A stretch of 64,000 nucleotides of DNA. Origin: Allobosea sp. CRIB-10 (lineage in GTDB: Bacteria > Pseudomonadota > Alphaproteobacteria > Rhizobiales > Beijerinckiaceae). A model generated the notes under the pieces. That model had not been told where the DNA came from. It did not search any database and saw only the letters and a list, made by a program, of their open reading frames with translations. The position numbers and the translations under genes were made by a program. Position 1 is the stretch's first letter, and each line of letters begins with the position of its first letter. Below, one piece after another: positions 24,779 to 33,961 of this stretch. The stretch lies in the NCBI RefSeq assembly GCF_900112185.1, contig NZ_FOKP01000022.1, positions 46,818 through 110,817 on the forward strand, written 5' to 3'.

Positions 24779-26185
24779 ATGGCCGCCAATCTCGCCGCCC
24801 TTCTCTACGTCGTCTCCGGCGTCCTGTTCATCATGGCCCTGCGCGGGCTGTCGCACCCGACGAGCTCGCGCCAGGGCAATCGCTACGGCATGATCGGCAT
24901 GACGATCGCCGTGCTGACCACGGTGATCTTCTATCCGCCGGCCGGCTTCTCCGGCTGGCTGCTCGTTCTGCTCGGCATCGCCATCGGCGGCGGCTTCGGC
25001 GCCTTCATGGCCAAGCGTGTGCAGATGACGCAGATGCCGCAGCTCGTCGCCTTCTTCCACTCGCTGGTCGGCCTCGCCGCGGTGCTGGTGGCGGCGGCGG
25101 CGCTCTATGCGCCAGAGGCCTTCGGCATCGGCCAGGTCGGCAAGATCAAGGGCGCCAGCCTGTTCGAGATGGGACTGGGCGTCGCCATCGGCGCGATCAC
25201 CTTCACCGGCTCGATCATCGCCTTTCTCAAGCTCGACGGGCGCATGAGCGGCAAGCCGATCATGCTGCCGCAGCGCCACGCCATCAATATCGGCCTCGGC
25301 GTCGCGCTCTTCGTGATGCTGCTGATCTTCCTGAAGACGGAAAGCCATGTCCTCTTCTGGCTGATCGTGCTGGTCTCCTTCGCGCTCGGCGTGCTGCTGA
25401 TCATTCCGATCGGCGGCGCGGACATGCCGGTCGTCGTCTCGATGCTGAACTCCTATTCGGGCTGGGCGGCGGCGGGCATCGGCTTCACGCTCGGCAACAT
25501 GGCGCTGATCATCACCGGCGCGCTCGTGGGCTCGTCCGGCGCGATCCTGTCCTACATCATGTGCAAGGCGATGAACCGGAGCTTCATCTCCGTCATCCTC
25601 GGCGGCTTCGGCGGCGACGATGCCGCTGCCGGCGCCGGTGGTGCGGTCGAGGCGCGCCCGGTCAAGCAGGGCTCGCCCGACGATGCCGCCTACATCATGA
25701 AGAACGCCGGCAAGGTCCTGATCGTGCCGGGCTACGGCATGGCGGTGGCGCAGGCGCAGCACGCGCTGCGCGAGATGGCCGATCTCCTCAAGAAGGAGGG
25801 CGTCGAGGTGAAGTACGCCATCCACCCGGTGGCGGGCCGCATGCCCGGCCATATGAACGTGCTGCTGGCCGAGGCCAATGTGCCCTATGACGAGGTCTTC
25901 GAGCTCGAGGACATCAACTCGGAATTCGGCCAGGCCGACGTCGCCTTCGTCATCGGCGCCAACGACGTGACCAATCCGGCCGCCAAGACCGACAAGTCCT
26001 CGCCAATCTACGGCATGCCGATCCTCGACGTCGAGAAGGCCAAGACCGTGCTGTTCATCAAGCGCGGCATGGCGGCCGGCTATGCCGGCGTCGAGAACGA
26101 ATTGTTCTTCCGGCCCAACACGATGATGCTGTTCGGCGACGCCAAGAAGGTCACCGACGAGATCGTCAAGGCGATGGCGCACTGA
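24779..26185 (+). CDS. pntB: NAD(P) transhydrogenase beta subunit (PntB)
   Basis: A 468-residue protein with eight or nine N-terminal membrane helices and a C-terminal NADP-binding domain III (VPGYGMAVAQAQHAL; GANDVTNPAA). It completes the proton-pumping transhydrogenase that makes NADPH. A strong terminator follows at 26216-26246. Confidence 0.94.
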   Translation: MAANLAALLYVVSGVLFIMALRGLSHPTSSRQGNRYGMIGMTIAVLTTVIFYPPAGFSGWLLVLLGIAIGGGFGAFMAKRVQMTQMPQLVAFFHSLVGLAAVLVAAAALYAPEAFGIGQVGKIKGASLFEMGLGVAIGAITFTGSIIAFLKLDGRMSGKPIMLPQRHAINIGLGVALFVMLLIFLKTESHVLFWLIVLVSFALGVLLIIPIGGADMPVVVSMLNSYSGWAAAGIGFTLGNMALIITGALVGSSGAILSYIMCKAMNRSFISVILGGFGGDDAAAGAGGAVEARPVKQGSPDDAAYIMKNAGKVLIVPGYGMAVAQAQHALREMADLLKKEGVEVKYAIHPVAGRMPGHMNVLLAEANVPYDEVFELEDINSEFGQADVAFVIGANDVTNPAAKTDKSSPIYGMPILDVEKAKTVLFIKRGMAAGYAGVENELFFRPNTMMLFGDAKKVTDEIVKAMAH

Positions 26186-26215
26186 GGCGGGGCGCTCGTC
26201 ATCGGAACGTTGCAA

Positions 26216-26246
26216 AGGGCCGGCTCGATGCCGGCCCTGTCGTTTT
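26216..26246 (+). terminator. Rho-independent terminator after pntB
   Basis: AGGGCCGGC, loop TCGAT, GCCGGCCCT, then TGTCGTTTT. It lies 30 bases after the pntB stop. Confidence 0.75.
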
Positions 26247-26270
26247 GGGCGGCAGCCGAAGGTGCGGTTG

Positions 26271-27125
26271 ATGCGCAGGATCCTGAAGCTTCTCGCCATC
26301 GGGGCGTTGAGTGTCTATGTCGCAGCGCTGGTGCTGCTCTACGTCCAGCAGCGCCAACTGCTGTACCCTCGCAATCCGGCCCGCGCCGAGATCGCGAGCG
26401 CGAACTTGCCCAGAGCCGAGGAGACGGAGCTGGCCACGAGCGATGGCGAGAAGCTGATCGCCTGGGTGGTACCACCACGCGATGGAAAGCCGGTGCTGCT
26501 GTTTTTCCATGGCAATGCCGGCAACTTCGCCAGCCGGGGAAGGCAGTCGCGGTTCCGGCTATTGACCGAGGACGGAACCGGCCTGTTTGCAGTGAGCTAC
26601 CGGGGCTATGGCGGCTCGACCGGCTCGCCGAGCGAGGATGGGCTGGCGCTGGATGCGCGAGCGGCCTATGCCGCTGCTGCAGCGCGCTTCGGCGCGGGTC
26701 GACTGGTCGGCTACGGCGAGTCGCTTGGCACCGGCGTGGTGCTGAAGCTGGCGGCGGAGGCGCCGATCAAGGCTGTGATCCTTGAAGCGCCCTATATGTC
26801 CACCGCCTCCGTGGCGCAGCTACGCTATCCCTATGTGCCGGTCGGCGTGTTGATGAAGGACCGGTTCCGCTCCGATCTGGTGATCGGCGAGGTCAGGGTG
26901 CCGCTGCTTATCCTGCATGGCCAGCGCGACAGCGTCATCCCTTTCAGCCAGGGCGAGGCGCTGTTCGCCTTGGCCAATCCGCCGAAGCGCTTCATCAGCT
27001 TTCCCCGAGGGGACCACAATGATCTGCGCACCCACGGCTCGATCACGGAGGTACAGCGCTTCCTCGCCGATCTGGACGCGAACCGGCTGACGGGCAGCGA
27101 GACGATGACCGCAGCGCGGCAGTAG
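26271..27125 (+). CDS. Alpha/beta hydrolase with N-terminal membrane anchor (BEM46/ABHD13-like)
   Basis: A 284-residue serine hydrolase. Residues 5-25 form one membrane helix. The oxyanion loop FFHGNAGN, nucleophile elbow GYGESLGTG, acidic residue in LHGQRDSVIPF and the histidine in PRGDHND give a complete triad. I chose the ATG at 26271 because it has a GAAGG sequence at proper distance; GTG at 26262 is possible. The substrate is unknown; relatives are lipases or thioesterases. Confidence 0.8.
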   Translation: MRRILKLLAIGALSVYVAALVLLYVQQRQLLYPRNPARAEIASANLPRAEETELATSDGEKLIAWVVPPRDGKPVLLFFHGNAGNFASRGRQSRFRLLTEDGTGLFAVSYRGYGGSTGSPSEDGLALDARAAYAAAAARFGAGRLVGYGESLGTGVVLKLAAEAPIKAVILEAPYMSTASVAQLRYPYVPVGVLMKDRFRSDLVIGEVRVPLLILHGQRDSVIPFSQGEALFALANPPKRFISFPRGDHNDLRTHGSITEVQRFLADLDANRLTGSETMTAARQ

Positions 27126-27134
27126 GCGGGAGCC

Positions 27135-27995
27135 TCAGAGGCGGAACATGCCGCCGCCACCGCCCACACGGGCGGCGCCGGCGCGGGCGATCTGGTTGTT
27201 GCCGTCGAGGCCGAGGGCGCGCTGATAGGCCTCGCTCGCCTCGGTCTTCTTGCCCTGCTTCTCGAAGGCGAAGCCACGGCCGGCCCAGGCGGCGGCGTTG
27301 CGGTTGTCGACATTGAGCGCCGCGGTGAAGTCTTCCAGCGCCGAGTCGTATTTGCCGAGCGCGTTCAGGCTCTCGCCGCGGGCGATATAGGGCGGGGCGG
27401 TGTAGGGGTTGCGGTCGATCACCGAGTCGAAATCGGTGACGGCCTGCTGGTGCTGGCCTTCCTTCTGATAGACCAGCCCGCGCGCGTGGAAGGCCTCGGC
27501 CGATTCCGGGTTGAGGCGGATCGCGGCGTTGAGGTCGGCCAGCGCTTGCTGGCTGTTGCCCTGCAGGCGGAGCAGATTGGCGCGGGCGATATAGGCTGGG
27601 GCGTAGTTCGGATTGGCGGTGGTGGCGCGGTTGAAGTCCTGCAGGGCGGCGTCGTTGCGCCCGCTCTGACGCAGCGCCAGGCCGCGATTGGTGTAGGCCG
27701 GCGCGAAATTGGCGTCGATCTGGACCGCCTTGGTGAAGTCGGAGATCGCGTCCGAATAGCGCCCGATGCGGGCATAGGCGGCGCCGCGCGTGTTGTAGGC
27801 CTGCGGGTCGTTCGGGTTGCGGTTGATCACCTCGCTGAGCGAGCCGATGTTGACGCTGGCGGCCTCCGTGTTCTCGGTCTGGAGCTCGGCGACGCCGGCG
27901 CCGGAGCTCATGCTCACCGTGTCGCAGCCTGCGAGCGCGAGCGCCAAGCCCGTCGCGATCAGCCAGTTCCTGCCTGTGAGCATGCTCTTATCCAT
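27135..27995 (-). CDS. TPR-repeat lipoprotein
   Basis: A 286-residue protein with a lipoprotein signal peptide (lipobox LAGC near residue 24) followed by about six tetratricopeptide repeats, each of the form NxxxAxxxRGxAY...YxxAxxDFxxA. It should be an outer-membrane- or inner-membrane-anchored periplasmic scaffold. It is convergent with the hydrolase gene, 9 bases apart. Similar NlpI-like proteins are common in Hyphomicrobiales. Confidence 0.82.
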   Translation of the reverse strand: MDKSMLTGRNWLIATGLALALAGCDTVSMSSGAGVAELQTENTEAASVNIGSLSEVINRNPNDPQAYNTRGAAYARIGRYSDAISDFTKAVQIDANFAPAYTNRGLALRQSGRNDAALQDFNRATTANPNYAPAYIARANLLRLQGNSQQALADLNAAIRLNPESAEAFHARGLVYQKEGQHQQAVTDFDSVIDRNPYTAPPYIARGESLNALGKYDSALEDFTAALNVDNRNAAAWAGRGFAFEKQGKKTEASEAYQRALGLDGNNQIARAGAARVGGGGGMFRL

Positions 27996-28092
27996 CGCCT
28001 TGCAACTCTCGCCTGCCATGCGGCGCCACCGCCCCGGTGCGCCGCCATCCTCCAAAACGCCCAAGCCCTGACAAAGTTTGGTTAATGAGCCT

Positions 28093-28127
28093 ACAAAAAC
28101 AACAGCGCCCGGAGAAGCTCCAGGCGC
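28093..28127 (-). terminator. Rho-independent terminator of rpsU
   Basis: On the minus strand a GCGCCTGGAG/CTCCGGGCGC hairpin (one bulge) is followed by TGTTGTTTTTG. It lies about 48 bases after the rpsU stop. Confidence 0.7.
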
Positions 28128-28174
28128 AAACAGATATCAGTGTGGCGCTGGCTGGCTGCCGGTCCCTGGCGCGG

Positions 28175-28432
28175 TCAGACCGCCGGCCGGGCGGGACGCT
28201 CAGGGCGCTTCGGCTTGACCGGCGCGGGCAGCAAGCCTTCGCGCTGCAGCTTCTTGCGGATCAGCTTGCGGGCGCGGCGGACGGCCTCGGCCTTCTCGCG
28301 CGCCTTCTTCTCGGACGGCTTCTCGTAATGGCCGCGCAGCTTCATCTCACGGAAGATGCCCTCGCGCTGCATCTTCTTCTTCAGCGCCCGCAGCGCCTGG
28401 TCGACATTGTTGTCGCGAACGAGAACCTGCAC
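28175..28432 (-). CDS. rpsU: 30S ribosomal protein S21
   Basis: An 85-residue basic protein starting VQVLVRDNNVDQAL and containing KKKMQREGIFREMKLR, the S21 core. It starts with GTG at 28430-28432, preceded by AAGAGA; a longer reading frame upstream is not conserved with S21. The C-terminal tail is rich in Lys, Arg and Pro, as in alphaproteobacterial S21. Confidence 0.93.
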   Translation of the reverse strand: MQVLVRDNNVDQALRALKKKMQREGIFREMKLRGHYEKPSEKKAREKAEAVRRARKLIRKKLQREGLLPAPVKPKRPERPARPAV

Positions 28433-28615
28433 GTCTCTTAGTCCGTCGTTGTCGGTGGTCCGGAATCGGGGCGGCGACCTCCCGCTCGGAAGATCGCCGC
28501 GAAGGTCGTGCGGATACCAGAATTCCTGCCGCCTGTCCACGCTGCAGCGCGGCAAAACCCGTGAAAACACATGGGTTTTGGAGAGGAGCGGACAGGTCGG
28601 CTCAGGTGTGGTTCG

Positions 28616-28670
28616 ACATTCCTCAGCCCTCATCCTGAGGAGCGATCGCAGATCGCGTCTCGAAGGAATG
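28616..28670. repeat. CATTCCT...AGGAATG palindromic dispersed repeat
   Basis: Contains CCCTCATCCTGAGGAG followed by GCGATCGCAGATCGC and TCGAAGGAATG. The motif family (cctcatcctgaggag with a tcgaagg tail) is common between genes in Hyphomicrobiales. It fills much of the 262-base gap between rpsU and purK. Confidence 0.6.
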
Positions 28671-28694
28671 CTCCGGATAGTTCCGGAGTCTTTC

Positions 28695-29791
28695 TCAGCC
28701 GGCCTCGGGGAGCACGCGCGTGACGTGGCCCATCTTGCGGCCGGGCCGCGCCTCGCGCTTGCCGTAGAGGTGCAGATGCGTGCCGGGCTCGGCCAAGAGC
28801 GTGCGCCAGTCGTTCGCCTGGTCGCCGATCAGGTTCTGCATGGTGACGCGGCCGCGCCGTGCGGTCGCGCCGAGCGGGAAGCCGCAGACGGCGCGGACAT
28901 GCTGGTGGAACTGCGAGGTCTGCGCCCCCTCGCTGGTCCAATGCCCGGAATTGTGGACGCGCGGGGCGATCTCGTTGACGACGACCTGCTCACCGCTCTT
29001 GCCCTCGACCAGGAAGAACTCGACGGCGAAGACGCCGACATAGGCGAGCGCCTCGCCGATGCGTCGCGCGGCCTCGATGGCGGCGTCGGCCGCGGCTGTG
29101 TCGATCCGGGCGGGCACCTGCGTCAGCGCCAGGATGTGGTCGCGGTGCTCGTTCTCGCAGACGTCGAAGGCGGCGAAGGAGCCGTCGGCGGCGCGGGCGG
29201 CGACGACCGAGACCTCGCGCGCGAAGGTGACGAAGCCTTCGAGGATCGCCGGGAAATGCCCGATCTCGTCCCAGGCTTCGGCGAGGTCGACGCCGTCGAC
29301 GATCTTGACCTGGCCCTTGCCGTCATAGCCGAAGCGGCGCGTCTTCAGCACGGCGGGGCGGCCGAGTTTGGCGACCGCTTTCTCCAGATCGGCGAGCGAG
29401 TCGACCGGTTCGAACGGCGCCACGGCGAGGCTGAGGTCGGCGACGAAGCGCTTTTCGGTCAGGCGGTCCTGCGTCACCGCCAGCGCGCGCGCTCCCGGAT
29501 GCAGTGGAGTGCGGGCGGCGAGGAAGGCGGCGGTCGCGGCCGGGACGTTCTCGAACTCATAGGTCACGACATCGACGGCGTCGGCGAAGCTGGCGAGCGC
29601 CGCCTCGTCCTCATAGGCACCGATGGTGTGGCGGGCGGCGACCTCATAGGCCGGGCTGTCGGGCTCGGGCGCGAAGATGTGGACGCGCACGCCGAGATCG
29701 GCCGCGGCCAGCGCCAGCATCCGGGCGAGCTGCCCGCCGCCAAGGATGCCGAGAACGGCGCCGGGGCCGAGCCCGCGTGGATCGGGCCGGG

Positions 29792-29795
<4 letters not shown>
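28695..29795 (-). CDS. purK: 5-(carboxyamino)imidazole ribonucleotide synthase
   Basis: A 366-residue ATP-grasp enzyme that makes N5-CAIR from AIR, bicarbonate and ATP in purine synthesis. The N-terminal GGGQLARMLALAA motif, central KTRRFGYDGKGQ loop and C-terminal ENEIAPRVHNSGHWT-like region (VNEIAPRVHNSGHWT) are present. It overlaps purE by 4 bases and is translated after it. Confidence 0.94.
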
Positions 29796-30289
<494 letters not shown>

Positions 30290-30408
30290 GAGATCAGATG
30301 CTTCCCGGCAGGAGGGAGGAAGCGCGCGATCTAGACCGGCCGCAGCGTCACAGGCAAGGGCGGAATCGTCTTCGCGCCACGTTTCGCGCTGAAATTCCAT
30401 CGGTTTCG

Positions 30409-30523
30409 GAGTCGTCCCGGACAAGCCGCGCCAGCGGCGCCGATCCGCGACCCATGCCCGAACCTCTTTCGGAAAGGCTCAGGCATGGGTCCCGGGTCGA
30501 GCTGTGCTCGCCCGGGACGACTC
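30409..30523. repeat. Nested palindromic intergenic element
   Basis: Outer arms GAGTCGTCCCGG (30409-30420) and CCGGGACGACTC (30512-30523) are perfect 12-base complements; inner arms GACCCATGCC (30449-30458) and GGCATGGGTC (30482-30491) are perfect 10-base complements. The whole could fold as one long stem-loop between purE and the YdcH gene. It resembles bacterial interspersed palindromic elements. Confidence 0.75.
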
Positions 30524-30538
30524 GGAGTGTGAGGATAC

Positions 30539-30757
30539 TCAGGCGATGATGTCCGGCGTCAGCTGGTCCTCGAGATGGGAGATGCGGTCGCGCAGATAGA
30601 GCTTGCGCTTCTTCAGGCGCTGGATCTGGATCTGGTTGACCGGACCGAGCCGTTCGAGCGCATCGATGGCGCTGTCGAGGTCGCGATGCTCCTCGCGCAG
30701 TCGCGCCAGCTCCGCTTCCAGAACCTCGATCTCCTCCGGGCTCAATTCGAATCCCAT
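30539..30757 (-). CDS. YdcH-like DUF465 small coiled-coil protein
   Basis: A 72-residue protein made almost wholly of charged helices (LEAELARLREEHRDLDSA, RLKKRKLYLRD). The KRKKLxLKD-type C-terminal motif marks DUF465/YdcH. Function is unknown. A second member lies divergently at 30988-31176. Confidence 0.82.
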   Translation of the reverse strand: MGFELSPEEIEVLEAELARLREEHRDLDSAIDALERLGPVNQIQIQRLKKRKLYLRDRISHLEDQLTPDIIA

Positions 30758-30987
30758 GAAGCCGTCTCATCATCGCCGCGATCGCGGCCGACTATGCGCA
30801 GGCGCGGGCGGCCCGGCAAGGGCGTCGCCCCGCTGATACGGAGTGAGCTCGCTCGCATTCATGCGCCTCGGGAAAGGTCCCGGAAGGGATCACAGAAACT
30901 CATGGTGCAGTGCACGTCTGCCCCGCAGACGTGAAGCCGGCTCTGTGTCAGACTTCTCTTGCTAGAACGCTCATCAGGAGGATCCAG

Positions 30988-31176
30988 ATGTCGCTGCAGA
31001 CACATCTCGCCGAGCTCGAACGCAAGCATCGCCAGCTCGAGGAAGCCATCGCCCAGGCGGTCGCCAGTCCCTCGTCGAGCGATCTTGGCGTAGCAGAGCT
31101 CAAGCGGAAGAAGCTGCTGCTGAAGGATGAGATCGAGCGCGTGCGGCTGACCATGCCGGCACCGACGTTACACTGA
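30988..31176 (+). CDS. YdcH-like DUF465 small protein, second copy
   Basis: A 62-residue helical protein with the DUF465 motif ELKRKKLLLKDEIER. It follows a strong AGGAGG ribosome-binding site. A perfect 9-base hairpin (CACGTCTGC/GCAGACGTG, 30913-30933) lies upstream and a terminator follows. The two copies face away from each other across 230 bases. Confidence 0.84.
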   Translation: MSLQTHLAELERKHRQLEEAIAQAVASPSSSDLGVAELKRKKLLLKDEIERVRLTMPAPTLH

Positions 31177-31229
31177 GATGACTAGGCGGGCCGCGGCGGC
31201 CCGCGACGAATTCGCGCAAGGCGCGCTTG

Positions 31230-31256
31230 ACCGGCCCCGAAAGGGGCCGGTTTTTC
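31230..31256 (+). terminator. Rho-independent terminator after the second YdcH gene
   Basis: ACCGGCCCC, loop GAAA, GGGGCCGGT and then TTTTC. The stem is perfect. Confidence 0.85.
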
Positions 31257-31366
31257 ATGAGGCCGAGGACTGGGCTCGCCACCAGTATCCCGGTCGTCGG
31301 CGAGGCCGGACTTGGACGCGCGGCATTGAACGTGCAAGACTCGAGCGCGCCGCGAGGGAGGCACCG

Positions 31367-32212
31367 TTGGCCCGTGTCGATCCACGCAACACCACCCGTT
31401 ACTGGAACGCGACCGGCGTCGATGGGCTCAGCTGCCTCCACGCCGACTTCACCACGCACGACTACGCGCCGCATCAGCACGATGCGTTCGTCGTCGCCGT
31501 GACGGAAAGCGGCGGCTCCGAATTCAAGAGCCGCGGCCGCAGCGACGAGGCCCGCGAGAGCGTGTTGCTCGTCTTCAATCCTGCTGAGCCCCATTCCGGC
31601 CGCATGGGCTGGAGCAATCGCTGGCGCTATCGCTCATTCTATCTGACGCAGCCCGCCATCGAGACAGTGGTCGCCGATCTCGGCATCGCTCGGCCGGCCT
31701 ATTTCATGCGCAATGTCCTTGGCGATCCAGACCTGATCGCGGCCTTCGCCCGACTGCACCGGAGCCTGGAGGATGGCCATGACCCGCTCGAAGAGCGCGA
31801 GCTCCTCGTCGCCAGTTTCGGCCAGCTCTTCGCGCGCCATGGCGACGGCGCCCGTGCGATCCCGACGGCGCCGCGCGATGAGACGGCAGTTTCGATCGTG
31901 GCGAAGCGGATGGCCTCGCAGCATGCCGAAAGTGGGCTGTCTCTCGACGAAATGGGGCTTTGGGTCGACATGACCCCGTTCCAGCTCATCGGACTGTTCA
32001 AGCGCACGGTCGGGCTGACGCCTCACGCCTATCTGACACAGCTCCGCTTGAAGGCGGCGATCCGCGAGCTGAAGGCCGGCGCGCCGATCGCCGAGGCGGC
32101 TCTGGCCAGCGGCTTCTACGACCAGAGCGCGCTGACCAGGCATTTCAAGCGATCTTTCGGGATCACGCCCTTGCAATACCAAAGAGCGGGTGCTGCCGGC
32201 ACCGGCCGCTGA
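31367..32212 (+). CDS. AraC-family transcriptional regulator
   Basis: A 281-residue regulator with an N-terminal AraC-type cupin domain (YAPHQHDAFVV, then FNPAEPHSG) and a C-terminal double helix-turn-helix (HFKRSFGITPLQYQR). I chose the TTG at 31367 because GAGGGAGG stands 5-12 bases before it; no ATG fits. The cupin type is the one linked to amino acid or LysE-exporter regulation. The downstream AlaX, EamA and ArgE genes run in the same direction with short gaps. Confidence 0.82.
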   Translation: MARVDPRNTTRYWNATGVDGLSCLHADFTTHDYAPHQHDAFVVAVTESGGSEFKSRGRSDEARESVLLVFNPAEPHSGRMGWSNRWRYRSFYLTQPAIETVVADLGIARPAYFMRNVLGDPDLIAAFARLHRSLEDGHDPLEERELLVASFGQLFARHGDGARAIPTAPRDETAVSIVAKRMASQHAESGLSLDEMGLWVDMTPFQLIGLFKRTVGLTPHAYLTQLRLKAAIRELKAGAPIAEAALASGFYDQSALTRHFKRSFGITPLQYQRAGAAGTGR

Positions 32213-32278
32213 TCGCTCAATTTCCGCCAATACCGCGCCGAGCCCGATCGCCAGACTCCCTCGAAAAGGAGTCTTTTC

Positions 32279-32998
32279 GTGACGCGCTATTTCTGTCTGG
32301 ACGAGCCGGAGCTGTTCGAGCTCGAAACCTCGGTCGTGGCGGCCGAGCCGGGACGGGTCCGTCTGGAGCGATCGCCGTTCTATCCGGGGGGCGGCGGACA
32401 GCTTCCCGACAGGGGCAGGTTGCAGTGGTCGGGTGGCGAGGTCGCGATCACGGGCTTCGAGAGCGACGGGAGCGGCATCTGGCATGTGCTGGCTGAGCCG
32501 GTGACGCCCTCGGATGCCGTGATCGCTGCAGTCGATCGCCCGTTCCGGCAGCTCATGCGCGAGCTCCATACCGATCTGCACATCGTCAATGCGCTGGTCT
32601 ATCAGGGCTTCGATGGCGCGCTCGTCACCGGCGTCCAGATGAACGAGGACGGCACGGCGCGGATCGATTTCGATCTGCCGGAGGCCGACAACGAGCGGCT
32701 GAAGAGCCTCGAAGGCGCCATCAACGATGTGATCAGGCAGGACCTGCCGGTCCGCGAGACCCATGTCGGCGCGGATGAGGCCTTCGACGAGCCCGGCCTG
32801 ATCCGGTCGCGCTCGGTCACGCCGCCGCCAACGGCCGACGGCAAGATCAGGGTCGTCGAGATCGCCGGGCTCGACCGCCAGGCCTGCGGCGGCACGCATC
32901 TGGCGTCGACCGGTGCGTCTCGACCGCTGCGCATCCTGAAGATCGACAATAAGGGCCGGCACAACCGGCGCCTTCGCATCGGCCTCGACGGCGCGTGA
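32279..32998 (+). CDS. Alanyl-tRNA editing protein (AlaX)
   Basis: A 239-residue free-standing editing domain. Zinc ligands are visible as HTDLH (HxxxH) near residue 101 and CGGTH (CxxxH) near residue 205; GGGGQLPDRG near residue 38 binds tRNA. AlaX hydrolyses Ser- or Gly-tRNA(Ala), or in some branches acts on free aminoacyl compounds. It starts with GTG. Being inside an AraC-EamA-ArgE cluster suggests a role with the amino acid exporter. Confidence 0.85.
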   Translation: MTRYFCLDEPELFELETSVVAAEPGRVRLERSPFYPGGGGQLPDRGRLQWSGGEVAITGFESDGSGIWHVLAEPVTPSDAVIAAVDRPFRQLMRELHTDLHIVNALVYQGFDGALVTGVQMNEDGTARIDFDLPEADNERLKSLEGAINDVIRQDLPVRETHVGADEAFDEPGLIRSRSVTPPPTADGKIRVVEIAGLDRQACGGTHLASTGASRPLRILKIDNKGRHNRRLRIGLDGA

Positions 32999-33006
32999 GG
33001 CCGGCC

Positions 33007-33954
33007 ATGTCCGCTCCGTTGAAAGGGCTCTGGGCACGCCCGCTCCTGCTGCTCTGGCTGCCGCCGCTGTTCTGGGCCGGGAACCTTGTCCTCGGCCGCG
33101 CGCTGGGGCCGAGCTTTCCACCGGTGTCGCTCGCCGTCGGGCGCTGGCTCGTGGCGCTGGCCTGCCTTGCGCCCTTCATCGGCCGGCAGGCCTGGCGGGA
33201 GCGGGCGCTGCTGCGGCAGCACCTTGCCCTCATCGTCGCCTGCGGCGCCTTCGGCATCGCCGGTTACAATGCGCTCGGCTACCTGGCGCTGCAGACGACC
33301 CCTGCCGCCAGCGTCGCCTTCCTGAACTCGACCTTGCCGCTAATGGTGCCGCTGGCGGCCTTCGCGCTCGGGGTCGAGCGCGTCTCCGGCCGCACCCTCG
33401 CCGGCATCGCGGTCTCCTTCGCCGGCGTGGTCTGGATCGTCTCGCGCGGCGACCTGCAGCAGCTCGCGGGATTGCGGGCCGATGGCGGCGAGCTGCTCGT
33501 GCTGATCGCCGTCGCGAACTACGCGGTCTATTCGATCCTGCTGCGGCGCAAGCCGGCAGCATTGAGCCCGCTCGTCTTCCTGGCTGCCACGATGGCGGCA
33601 GGCCTGCTGGTCCTGGCACCATTCTGGGCCTTCGAGCTGGTGCAAGGCGCGCGCATTCCGACAGATGCCGGCTCGGTCGCAGCCGTGCTCTATATCGGGG
33701 TCTTCGCTTCGCTCCTCGCCTTCATCCTCTGGGGGCATTGCGTGGCGACGCTCGGGCCGAGCGTCACCGGCGTCTCGTTCCATCTGGTGGCGCTGTTCAC
33801 GGCGCTGCTCGCGGTCGCGGTGCTGGGAGAGCCGGTCCGCGGCTTCCACCTCGTCGGCATGGCGCTGATCCTTGCCGGGTTCTTCATTGCGACCGGGAGC
33901 CGGGCGGGCTCTCGGCTGCGGCCAGCGCAGCAACCCGGCGCGTCCCGGCTCTGA
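33007..33954 (+). CDS. EamA/DMT-family transporter
   Basis: A 315-residue membrane protein with ten predicted helices in two EamA repeats, the normal drug/metabolite transporter layout. It probably exports an amino acid or related metabolite. The ATG at 33007 lies 9 bases after the AlaX stop, with GAGG upstream. ArgE follows after 8 bases. Confidence 0.84.
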   Translation: MSAPLKGLWARPLLLLWLPPLFWAGNLVLGRALGPSFPPVSLAVGRWLVALACLAPFIGRQAWRERALLRQHLALIVACGAFGIAGYNALGYLALQTTPAASVAFLNSTLPLMVPLAAFALGVERVSGRTLAGIAVSFAGVVWIVSRGDLQQLAGLRADGGELLVLIAVANYAVYSILLRRKPAALSPLVFLAATMAAGLLVLAPFWAFELVQGARIPTDAGSVAAVLYIGVFASLLAFILWGHCVATLGPSVTGVSFHLVALFTALLAVAVLGEPVRGFHLVGMALILAGFFIATGSRAGSRLRPAQQPGASRL

Positions 33955-33961
33955 GAAGACA

